NCBI GenBank assembly: GCA_947632515.1
Contig: CANRPO010000022.1
Coordinates: forward strand, 1-56,314
Source: an uncultured Lachnospiraceae bacterium
GTDB lineage: Bacteria > Bacillota > Clostridia > Lachnospirales > Lachnospiraceae
Reading direction: 5' to 3'
Length of the DNA: 56,314 bases
Notes under the pieces: generated by a model
Told to the model about the DNA's origin: nothing
What the model saw: the letters and a program-made list of their open reading frames with translations, nothing else
The model's database searches: none
Program-made: the position numbers and the translations under genes
Shown here: positions 15,314-23,239 of the stretch, one piece after another
Numbering within the stretch: the first letter of the stretch is position 1
Layout of the letters: the number at the start of each line of letters is the position of its first letter

Positions 15314-16456
15314 ATGGAACGATATAGTTTGGCTTTTTTGAAAATTTTGGCGGACAATGTGAAGGCTGTCCTGAAGGGAGACTATGAAGAGGGGCGTACC
15401 GATCTGAATACGCTGGGTAATCTTGCGCTATTGCGCATCGACAGAAAAACCGTAACGCCTTCTGTCGATGCGCTGCCCCCGCTGACCCGGAAACAGCGCG
15501 GACAGCTGCGGCGTTTTTACCGCCCTTATGTCAGGTTTATGACCGACCGCTATCACAGACTTTACACGGCAAAATCAGGGAAATTTTATCCTCATTATCT
15601 GCCGGAGGAATTCTATGTGATGCACATTGACCGATATTTTAATTGCAGGGAGGAAGCGCGTTATCTGGCGAATAAGTGTTATTATTACCGTATTTTTTCC
15701 AATGTCAGGCAGCCGGAACTGATCGCCATGCGGATCGGCGGCACATGGCTCGACTCCGATCTGAAAGCGGCGGCATGGGAAAAAGTATGCGGGCTCCTGC
15801 AAAAAGAGCGGGAGGCTGTGGTAAAAAAGGCGGTCAACTCGGAGGGCGGATATGGCGTTTCCTTCCTCGGCGGAAACGATATGGCAGGAAAACTGCAGGC
15901 GTTTCTGGACGGCAGCAGGGAGGACGTGGTGATCCAGCGGCCGGTCAGACAGCACAGGGAGCTTGCCGCCCTGCATCCCCAATCGGTCAATACGATACGG
16001 ATCGTGTCGCTGTTAACGCAGGATAAAGTAAAGGTATATGCGGCGGCGTTAAAGATCGGAACGGGAGACGCAAGGACGGATAACGGCTGTCAGGGCGGTA
16101 TATACTGCGGTCTTCGGCCGGATGGTTCACTCAGGGAATACGGCGTTTTGGATAACGGGACTTTCCTGCGGGAGCATCCGGATCTGCACTACCCTTTTGC
16201 GGGCAGGAAAGTGCCCTGCTTTGCCAACGCTCTGAAGCTTGTCAGGAAAGCCCATGTTTTTATGGGGCATTTCCGGCTGATCTCCTGGGATGTGGCGATC
16301 GACGAGACGGGCGAGGCGGTTTTGATCGAGGCCAATCTGTGTCTGGGCGGCATCAACGATGTGCAGATGTGCTGCGGACCGCTTTTCGGGAGAGACACAG
16401 GGAAAATATTGGATGAGGCGATGCGCGGGAAGAAAAAGGTCACGACTCTGTTATGA
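15314..16456 (+). CDS. ATP-grasp protein of the sugar-transfer-associated type
   Basis: The 380-residue protein fits the sugar-transfer-associated ATP-grasp group. Traits are KKAVNSEGGYGVSFL (nucleotide-binding lysine and Gly-rich loop, about 175-190), QRPVRQHRELAALHPQSVNTIRIVS (about 210-240) and the metal-binding end DVAIDETGEAVLIEANLCLGG (about 330-350, Glu and Asn conserved). ATP-grasp enzymes join a carboxylate, via acyl phosphate, to an amine or thiol. No sugar-transfer genes are near; here it sits between a STAS protein and a MATE fusion, whose ATG overlaps its stop (ATGA). It may help make or modify the exported product; the substrate is unknown. Confidence 0.75.
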   Translation: MERYSLAFLKILADNVKAVLKGDYEEGRTDLNTLGNLALLRIDRKTVTPSVDALPPLTRKQRGQLRRFYRPYVRFMTDRYHRLYTAKSGKFYPHYLPEEFYVMHIDRYFNCREEARYLANKCYYYRIFSNVRQPELIAMRIGGTWLDSDLKAAAWEKVCGLLQKEREAVVKKAVNSEGGYGVSFLGGNDMAGKLQAFLDGSREDVVIQRPVRQHRELAALHPQSVNTIRIVSLLTQDKVKVYAAALKIGTGDARTDNGCQGGIYCGLRPDGSLREYGVLDNGTFLREHPDLHYPFAGRKVPCFANALKLVRKAHVFMGHFRLISWDVAIDETGEAVLIEANLCLGGINDVQMCCGPLFGRDTGKILDEAMRGKKKVTTLL

Positions 16457-18201
16457 ATCAGGACGATCGCTTTTTGAAAAGAGAATATCTGAGAAATCTG
16501 TTTCCCATAGTCTTTTCCATACTGGGCGGCACCGTGAATACTCTGATCGACAGCGTATTCGTATCGCAGAAACTGGGGAATCCGGGGCTTGCCGCCGTGA
16601 CCCTGTGCATGCCTGTCTATCTGCTGCTGTGCACACTCGGTTCTTTGACGGCGGCAGGGGCCTCCCTGCTGTCAGCGCAGGCGGTGGGAAGAGAAAGAAT
16701 GGACGAGGCGGCCGGATATTACCACAGCGCCCTTACGCTCTGCGCGGCCGCAGGCCTACTGTTCACCCTTGTCGGCGTCGGACTGTGCGGCGCGGTTACA
16801 AAACTTCTCTCACGGGATCAGGCCCTGCGCCGATATGTCCATGACTATATTTTAGTGACGATGCTGGGGACTTTGCCGCTCATGCTGTCTTATCTGCCCC
16901 AGTACTATCTGCAGCTTGAGGGCAAAATGCGGGAAATCGTGCATACCATGCTGCTGCTGATCGGACTGGATTTTTTCTTTGACTGGCTGTTTCTGTACCG
17001 ATTCGGGATGGAAATGCAGGGGGCGGCGCTGGCAAGCCTGACCGCAACGGTGATTGCCGGTTTATACAGCTATCCGGCCCTTGCGAGGGGATATTCCAAC
17101 TATCATGCCGCCTTCCGGCGGCCGTCGCTGCGGGAGACGGCGCTGATCCTCCGGGCCGGCAGTCCGACGGCTCTGAGCAATCTTTTGGATTGCGTCAAAC
17201 TGTTTCTGCTCAACACCATTATCTTTACCGTCGGCGGGATCAGGGCGACTGCGGTGTGGGCGGTGCTTAACACGCTGTTGGAACTGTCTGTCGCGCTGAC
17301 CTCCGGTATTCCCCAGGCTGCGGTTCCCATGATGGGCGCGTACTGCGCCGCCGGAGAGAACGGCGGGCTGCGCATTCTGGTTCGCCTGCAGATAAAGTAC
17401 GGTATGTTTCTGGCGGTACTCTTTGCCATGATTCCCATGGCCGCGCGGGAAACGCTGGAGGCTGTGTTTGGCGTGGCGGAAAATATGAGTCTGCCGTTTT
17501 TGTGCATGGGAATTTATGTTATGGCGGACCTGCCCTGCAGCATATGGGCCGCTTTCTGTCACGCGACGGGCAGGATAGGGCTTTCTGATTTCCTTGTGAG
17601 CTGGCGCAAGTTTCTGGCTCCGGTGTCGGCGGCGTTGGCAGTCGGCTTTTCCGGCATGCCGCTGTGGATTTTTCTGCCTGTCGGCGGGGTTCTTGCGCTC
17701 TTTGCGGCATATTTGGGTACGGCAGTCTGCAGACGCGGCAGAAAGGAGGGCGCGCATGCGCTCTCGCCCGTGCTGCTGCTGGATGATTATCTGGAAAAAG
17801 AAAAGAAGGTGCTGGACTTTTCCATCGCCGCCGACAGGGAAAGTATCTGCAGGGCCAGCGAGCAGATACAGGCGTTCTGTGCGCAGAACCATATGAGTCT
17901 GAAACAGACCATGCAGATAGAACTGGCGATCGAAGAACTTCTGGTCGTCCTTGTGCAGAGAGATCCCCATCTGCAAAGTGTGGATCTGAGGGCGTTTTCA
18001 CTGGAGGGGACGACCGGTATACGGATCCGTTTCGCAGGGAAACGGTACGATCCCTTTGCACCCCATCCGGCGTCGGAGAATGAGAGGATGCTTGGCGTTG
18101 ATCTGCTGAAAAAAATGGCGCGGGACATAGAGTTCGTCTATGCGTTCGGTATGAACAGCATTCTCATATCCTTCGGTCAGGAACAGAGAAAAGAGGGCTG
18201 A
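16453..18201 (+). CDS. MATE transporter fused to a degenerate RsbW-like ATPase domain
   Basis: The 582-residue protein has a MATE transporter (about residues 1-440; twelve helices, with FPIVFSILGGTVNTLIDSVFVSQKLG at the start) and a C-terminal HATPase_c/RsbW-like domain (about 445-575). In this domain the N-box reads IELAIEELLVVLV and lacks the Asn that holds Mg-ATP in active kinases; the G1 and G2 boxes (FAGKRYDPF, MLGVDLLKKM) are also altered. It probably no longer phosphorylates and may instead dock the STAS protein or sense. The fusion ties export to the partner-switching module of the same operon. Start overlaps the previous stop; the next gene begins 1 bp after its own. Confidence 0.85.
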   Translation: MNQDDRFLKREYLRNLFPIVFSILGGTVNTLIDSVFVSQKLGNPGLAAVTLCMPVYLLLCTLGSLTAAGASLLSAQAVGRERMDEAAGYYHSALTLCAAAGLLFTLVGVGLCGAVTKLLSRDQALRRYVHDYILVTMLGTLPLMLSYLPQYYLQLEGKMREIVHTMLLLIGLDFFFDWLFLYRFGMEMQGAALASLTATVIAGLYSYPALARGYSNYHAAFRRPSLRETALILRAGSPTALSNLLDCVKLFLLNTIIFTVGGIRATAVWAVLNTLLELSVALTSGIPQAAVPMMGAYCAAGENGGLRILVRLQIKYGMFLAVLFAMIPMAARETLEAVFGVAENMSLPFLCMGIYVMADLPCSIWAAFCHATGRIGLSDFLVSWRKFLAPVSAALAVGFSGMPLWIFLPVGGVLALFAAYLGTAVCRRGRKEGAHALSPVLLLDDYLEKEKKVLDFSIAADRESICRASEQIQAFCAQNHMSLKQTMQIELAIEELLVVLVQRDPHLQSVDLRAFSLEGTTGIRIRFAGKRYDPFAPHPASENERMLGVDLLKKMARDIEFVYAFGMNSILISFGQEQRKEG

Positions 18202-18202
18202 G

Positions 18203-19783
18203 ATGGAAGAAAATCTGCTGCGGCTTATCCGGGATAACCGGGACACCGTTTTTGGCAAAAAACACGATTTCCGAAAGATAGAAAATCCGGAAGGGTATCG
18301 TGAGCGTGTCGCGCTCTCGGAATATGACGATTATGAAGAGAGTATCCGGGCGATGCGGCAGGGCGGACAGCGGGTGCTGACCGCATATGAAGTCGCAGGG
18401 TACTGCAGATCTTCCGGGACGGAAGGCAGGATCAAGTATATTCCCCTTACCTATGAGGCTCTTTCGCGGTATTCCGACTGGCCGGAACGGTACAAAAACA
18501 AGGTATACAGGGAAACGGGAGGCGGGAAACGATTGTTTGTCAATACCTTCCGCACGGCTCCGGGGGACAGGAGCGAAACGGATCTGCTGTTCTCGGAATT
18601 GTATTACAGATGGATGGGAGAGCAGGGACTTTTCTCTCCACAGGAATATGCCGGAGGGGAGGAAGGCCTTTTTGACAGGGAGACGGAAGATACTCTGTAT
18701 GCAAAGGTGTGGCTTGGGTTTGCGACAGAGGATATTGTACTGATAGAGGGAATCTATCTGTATGATGTCCTTCATTTTTTCGCATACATGGAGCGCCATT
18801 GGGCAGAGATCGTGAGGGATATGGAAGACGGAAGAGTTTCGCCTGACGCCGCCTTTTCCGCCGGGCTGCGGCAGAGACTGTTGTCCGTCCGGCCGGACGT
18901 TTCCAGACTGGCCAGAGTCAGACGGGAGTGCAGCGTCGGTTTTACAGGCATTGCGTCGAGATTGTGGAAAAGGCTCAGGCTCATTTGCGGAATCAGCAGC
19001 CGGCTTTACAGAGCGGAGGATGAGGCGTTAAAGCGATATACGGGGAACATAGACAGATATTATTTCTGCTACGGCGCGTCGGAATGCCTTATGGGAGCGG
19101 CGGTACGGGAGAATCATTTCGGCTATCGGCTGATAGAATCCGGCGGTTTTTACGAGTTTCTGCCCTTCCGGGAAGAAAGCGGGAAGACGATTCTGCCGCA
19201 TCAGCTGGAAAAAAACGGCTTATACGAGATCGTGGTGACAAATTATTCCGGCCTGTATAGATACCGCATGAAAGATGTGCTGCGGGTAACAGGCTTTGAC
19301 GGCGGGGAGCCGATCTTGGAGTTTGCGTTTCGAAAGAATCAGGCGTACAATCTGGCAGGCGAGAAGATGGATATTTGCCATCTGGAGGGCGCGGTTTCGC
19401 TGCTCTGGGATAAAATTCCGGCCCGACATTTCTGTTTCGGGGCGTCAGTGCAGAAGATGCCGGGCATTTACTATGCGCTTGCCGTGTTTCGGGACGAGGA
19501 AATACGGGACGGAAACTTTGCGCCGGAGAATTTGGAGGAGGAGCTTGACCGTGCGCTTGGAAAGATGAACGGAGATTATCTGGATCTGCGAAAGCTTGGC
19601 AGATTGGGAAGGGCGGAGCTTTTTCCTGTGAGCAGAACGGGCTTTGAGGAGCTTATCGATCGTCATATGCCGCTGCACAGGCATAACAAACCGCTTCATG
19701 TCCTGCCGGCGGAGATCGCGGAAAAAATATATACGGAGGTTGCGGGAGCCTATGGAAAAGAAGAAAAAGAGCAGAATGATTAA
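18203..19783 (+). CDS. GH3 family acyl-adenylating amido synthetase
   Basis: The 526-residue protein shows all three nucleotide-binding motifs of GH3 enzymes: SSGTEGRIKYIP (Ser70-Thr73), YGASECLMG (290-298) and YRYRMKDVLRVTGF (352-365). GH3 enzymes, best known for joining plant hormones to amino acids, adenylate a carboxylic acid and transfer the acyl group to an amine. Length is near the plant enzymes (about 575-610). Its place in an operon with a peptide maturase, an ATP-grasp enzyme and MATE exporter suggests a role in making an acyl-amino-acid-like compound or capping a carboxylate; both are inference. It overlaps the RsbU-type gene by 32 bp. Confidence 0.85.
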   Translation: MEENLLRLIRDNRDTVFGKKHDFRKIENPEGYRERVALSEYDDYEESIRAMRQGGQRVLTAYEVAGYCRSSGTEGRIKYIPLTYEALSRYSDWPERYKNKVYRETGGGKRLFVNTFRTAPGDRSETDLLFSELYYRWMGEQGLFSPQEYAGGEEGLFDRETEDTLYAKVWLGFATEDIVLIEGIYLYDVLHFFAYMERHWAEIVRDMEDGRVSPDAAFSAGLRQRLLSVRPDVSRLARVRRECSVGFTGIASRLWKRLRLICGISSRLYRAEDEALKRYTGNIDRYYFCYGASECLMGAAVRENHFGYRLIESGGFYEFLPFREESGKTILPHQLEKNGLYEIVVTNYSGLYRYRMKDVLRVTGFDGGEPILEFAFRKNQAYNLAGEKMDICHLEGAVSLLWDKIPARHFCFGASVQKMPGIYYALAVFRDEEIRDGNFAPENLEEELDRALGKMNGDYLDLRKLGRLGRAELFPVSRTGFEELIDRHMPLHRHNKPLHVLPAEIAEKIYTEVAGAYGKEEKEQND

Positions 19784-21458
19784 GATGCGCACCAAATTTA
19801 CCCTGCTGATCGGCGCGGCGGTGCTCTTGATTACCTTTGCCGTTGTGACGAGCGGTATCGTCATTCACAGGGACTCTATTATGGAGCGCTACAATGAGAC
19901 GGCGTATCAGACGGCGGAAACGGTGGAAGGATATTTTACGGCGGAGGAACTGCAGGAATATGTCCGTCTGGCAAAAGCGTATGCGAAGGGGGAATTGCCG
20001 GAAGGAGAACGGCAGGCGGTCATGGAGAGCGGCAGGTATCGGCAGCTGCAGCGCCTTGTAGATACTTTAAGGGAAAGTATGGATGCCAATGACATTTATC
20101 TTTGCGTCTTTGATATTGAAGAGCTTGGACATTATGACGAGCAGGCCGATCTTGCGAGACAGTGGAATCCGCTGATCTATGTGATGGACAGCTATTATGA
20201 GGAAGAACGGCAGATGAAACTGGGGGACAGCGGAGCGATCTTTCCGGAGTACTGTGAGGAAATTCTGAAATCCTATGAGAGCGGGATCCATTCTGAGAAT
20301 TATTTCCTGGCTGACGGGCAGTTCGGCTATACCACGGCAGCCCTGCGTCCGGTGGTGTCACAGGGGGAAACGATCGCCTTCATAGCGGTGGAGATACCTA
20401 TGGTAACGCTCCGGACGGATATGCTGCATTTCATTCTGCGGATCACCGTGACGGCGGGCGTGACCGCGTTTATTCTGCTGGTCGTGATTCTGGCTTTTCT
20501 GATCAAGACCATAATATCGCCCATTAAGCTGGTATCCGGGGAGGCGGAGGTATTTGTGCAAAACAATCATGCGATCTCCGAAAAGCTGTCCCGCATCCGT
20601 ACCCATGACGAGATACAGGTTTTGAGCGAGAGTATTTTGAAACTGGAAAATGAGATCAACAGCTATATAGAGAACCTGACGAGGGTAACGGCGGAGAAAG
20701 AGCGGATAGGAGCGGAACTTGGCATTGCCACGCAGATTCAGGCGGATATGCTGCCGAGTATTTTTCCGGCTTTCCCGGACAGGGAAGAGATTGACATTTT
20801 TGCGTCCATGACCCCGGCGAAAGAAGTGGGAGGAGACTTTTATGATTTCTTCATGGTTGATGAAAGACATCTGGCGGTCGTTGTGGCGGATGTTTCCGGA
20901 AAAGGCGTTCCGGCGGCTCTTTTTATGGTGATTGGCAAAACGCTGCTGAAGGATCACACGCAGACAGGCAGGGATCTGGGGGAAGTATTTACGGAGGTAA
21001 ATAATATCCTGTGCGAATCCAATGACAAAGATATGTTTATTACGGCTTTTGAGGGCGTACTGGATCTGGTCACAGGCGAGTTCCGCTATGTGAACGCCGG
21101 ACATGAACCGCCGTTCATCTGTCATAAGGACGGCAGCTTTGAATCGTACAAAGTGCGGCCGGGCTTTGTGCTGGCGGGCATGGAAAACATGAAATATAAA
21201 GAACAGAAAATACAGCTTGGCGAGGGTGACAGAATTTTCCAGTATACGGACGGCGTGACGGAGGCAATGAATGAGGAAAAGCAGCTATACGGTATGGACA
21301 GACTGCGCGGCGTACTGAATGAAAAGTGTATTTCCGCCGCGCCCAGACAGATATTGGAGCGGGTAAAGGAAGATATAGACGCTTTTGCCGGCAGGGAGGA
21401 GCAGTTCGACGATATTACAATGCTTTGCCTGGAATACAGAAAAGCGATGGAGATATAG
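19752..21458 (+). CDS. Membrane-bound PP2C phosphatase (RsbU/SpoIIE type)
   Basis: The 568-residue protein has a membrane helix at about 12-35, an extracytoplasmic sensor region (about 36-215), a second helix (about 217-242), a HAMP-like linker and a PP2C/SpoIIE phosphatase domain (about 320-565). Metal-binding acidic residues are visible in EVGGDFYDFF, VVADVSGKGVPAALFM and FDDITMLCL. This class removes phosphate from STAS antagonists. The STAS protein at 14991 is the likely substrate, so an external signal could free a sigma factor. ATG 19752 after GGGAG is preferred; it lies inside the end of the GH3 gene. Confidence 0.9.
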   Translation: MEKKKKSRMIKMRTKFTLLIGAAVLLITFAVVTSGIVIHRDSIMERYNETAYQTAETVEGYFTAEELQEYVRLAKAYAKGELPEGERQAVMESGRYRQLQRLVDTLRESMDANDIYLCVFDIEELGHYDEQADLARQWNPLIYVMDSYYEEERQMKLGDSGAIFPEYCEEILKSYESGIHSENYFLADGQFGYTTAALRPVVSQGETIAFIAVEIPMVTLRTDMLHFILRITVTAGVTAFILLVVILAFLIKTIISPIKLVSGEAEVFVQNNHAISEKLSRIRTHDEIQVLSESILKLENEINSYIENLTRVTAEKERIGAELGIATQIQADMLPSIFPAFPDREEIDIFASMTPAKEVGGDFYDFFMVDERHLAVVVADVSGKGVPAALFMVIGKTLLKDHTQTGRDLGEVFTEVNNILCESNDKDMFITAFEGVLDLVTGEFRYVNAGHEPPFICHKDGSFESYKVRPGFVLAGMENMKYKEQKIQLGEGDRIFQYTDGVTEAMNEEKQLYGMDRLRGVLNEKCISAAPRQILERVKEDIDAFAGREEQFDDITMLCLEYRKAMEI

Positions 21459-21461
21459 CGT

Positions 21462-21869
21462 ATGAAAGAAATAACGATAGAGGCGGTTGTGGACAACACC
21501 GAAATTGCGATTGATTTTCTGGAGGAGCTGCTGTCTGACGGCAGCTGCTCCATGAAAGCGAAAATGCAGATTGAAATAGCCATTGACGAGATATTCAGCA
21601 ATATAGCCCGCTATGCCTATAAGGATGGAACCGGAAACGTGACGATCAGAGCCGAAATACAGGAAAAACCAAGGGCGGTGTGCATGACGTTCATAGATGC
21701 CGGAATTCCGTATGACCCGTTGAAAAAGGAGGATCCCGACATTACGCTGTCTGCGGAGGAGAGAAAAATAGGCGGACTGGGAATCTATATAGTCAGAAAA
21801 AATATGGATGAGGTGAGTTACCATTACGACAACGGGCAGAATCAACTGACGATAAAAAAATATATTTAG
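21462..21869 (+). CDS. RsbW-like serine kinase/anti-sigma factor
   Basis: The 135-residue protein is a lone HATPase_c domain of the RsbW/SpoIIAB type. The N-box IAIDEIFSNIARYAY keeps the Glu and Asn needed for Mg-ATP, the G1 box reads FIDAGIPYDPL and the G2 box IGGLGIYIVRKNMD. It therefore looks active, unlike the MATE-fused copy at 16453. It starts 3 bp after the phosphatase stop and ends the operon. By family role it would phosphorylate the STAS protein at Ser54 and hold a sigma factor. RsbW-type proteins usually act on SigB-group sigma factors, so binding to the ECF sigma here would be unusual. Confidence 0.88.
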   Translation: MKEITIEAVVDNTEIAIDFLEELLSDGSCSMKAKMQIEIAIDEIFSNIARYAYKDGTGNVTIRAEIQEKPRAVCMTFIDAGIPYDPLKKEDPDITLSAEERKIGGLGIYIVRKNMDEVSYHYDNGQNQLTIKKYI

Positions 21870-21908
21870 CCGTTTTTTTAATTACGGAAACTCAGGGGAG
21901 GATATGCC

Positions 21909-21937
21909 TTGTGTTCGCTGGATTTATTTGGTATAAT
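21909..21937 (+). promoter_or_regulatory. Promoter of the phosphofructokinase gene
   Basis: TTGTGT (21909-21914), 17 bp, perfect TATAAT (21932-21937). It is 66 bp before the start at 22003 and directly after the peptide-cluster operon, marking the boundary back to housekeeping genes. Confidence 0.55.
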
Positions 21938-22002
21938 TTCCTTGATGTCCGCAGACGGCGGACAAGTATTTCATCAATCTAGTAGAGATAAGGAGAGAGA
22001 GC

Positions 22003-23229
22003 ATGAAAGGAAATATTGTAGTTGGACAGTCCGGCGGCCCTACAGCCGTTATCAACTCTTCTGTTGCGGGCGTTTACGCTGCGGCCAAGAAGTTGGGCGT
22101 GAAGAAGGTTTACGGTATGGTGCACGGCATCGAGGGATTTTTAGAGGATAAAATGATCGATCTGGGCGATTACCTGGATGACGAGACGGGGATCGAACTC
22201 CTCAAGAGAACGCCCTCCGCGTTCCTCGGCTCCTGCCGCTTTAAGATGCCTAAGATCGACGGCCACGAGGACGTATACGAGAAGATTTTTGAGATCATGG
22301 AGAAACACGACATCGAGTGCCTGTTCTACGCGGGCGGCAACGACTCCATGGACACGGTCAAGATGCTGTCCGACTATGCGGCGGCGCACAACAAGCCCCA
22401 GAGATTCATGGGCGTTCCCAAGACCATCGACAACGATCTGCCTGTGACGGATCACTGCCCGGGCTACGGTTCTGCTGCGAAATATATCGCCACTTCGTTA
22501 AAAGAGATCATCCGCGACAACGCATCCTTCGGCGCGAAGAAACCGACGATCTGTATCGTGGAGATCATGGGGCGCAACGCGGGATGGCTTACGGCTGCGG
22601 CTGCGCTCGCCAAGGGCGACGACTGTGAGGGCTGCGACGCGATCTACCTTCCCGAGAAAGTGTTCGACATCGACAAATTTGTGGCGGATGTGAAGGAACT
22701 GGCGGCGAAGAAGTCCTCCGTTGTCATCGCGGTATCTGAGGGCGTGAAGGTCGCGGACGGCAGATATGTGTGCGAGATCGGCAGAGAGGTAGCCGTGGAC
22801 GCGTTCGGGCACAAGCAGATGTCCGGCACGGCGGTCATGCTGGCTGAGAAGATTGCGGCTGAGACGGGGCTGAAGACCCGCGCCATCGAGTTCTCCACCC
22901 TGCAGAGAGCGGCCACGCATCTGGCATCCCTGACCGATATTAACGAGGCGTTTCAGGCCGGACACGACGCGGTCATGGCGGCTGAGGAAGGCAAGACCGG
23001 CATGATGATCACGCTGAACAGAAACGGTGAAGAGCCTTACCAGTGCGGCACGAGCGCATACGACATCCACGCTATCGCGAACGTGGAGAGAAACGTGCCC
23101 GACGAGTGGATCACAGCCGACGGCAAGGGCCTTACGGAAGAGTACGAGAAGTATGCAAGACCGCTTATCATGGGCGAGCTGCAGCCGCTGTTCGTCAATG
23201 GTCTGCCGAGGCACTTGGTACGCAGATAA
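22003..23229 (+). CDS. 6-phosphofructokinase, pyrophosphate-dependent type
   Basis: The 408-residue protein is a phosphofructokinase acting on fructose 6-phosphate in glycolysis. The phosphoryl-donor loop reads GGNDSMD (111-117): the fourth position is Asp114, not the Gly of ATP enzymes (GGDGS). PKTIDNDL (139-146) has the Lys typical of PPi enzymes where ATP enzymes have PGTIDND. MGRNAGW and GHKQMSGTAV also fit. This points to a reversible PPi-dependent enzyme; a group of ATP-using relatives with mixed residues exists, so the donor is a strong guess. AAGGAG at about 21990 supports the start. Confidence 0.9.
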   Translation: MKGNIVVGQSGGPTAVINSSVAGVYAAAKKLGVKKVYGMVHGIEGFLEDKMIDLGDYLDDETGIELLKRTPSAFLGSCRFKMPKIDGHEDVYEKIFEIMEKHDIECLFYAGGNDSMDTVKMLSDYAAAHNKPQRFMGVPKTIDNDLPVTDHCPGYGSAAKYIATSLKEIIRDNASFGAKKPTICIVEIMGRNAGWLTAAAALAKGDDCEGCDAIYLPEKVFDIDKFVADVKELAAKKSSVVIAVSEGVKVADGRYVCEIGREVAVDAFGHKQMSGTAVMLAEKIAAETGLKTRAIEFSTLQRAATHLASLTDINEAFQAGHDAVMAAEEGKTGMMITLNRNGEEPYQCGTSAYDIHAIANVERNVPDEWITADGKGLTEEYEKYARPLIMGELQPLFVNGLPRHLVRR

Positions 23230-23239
23230 CCCCTGTACT

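Noticed and set aside
21870..21890. Terminator after the RsbW-like gene
   Set aside because: CCGT...ACGG with the T-run inside the loop is too weak to be an intrinsic terminator.
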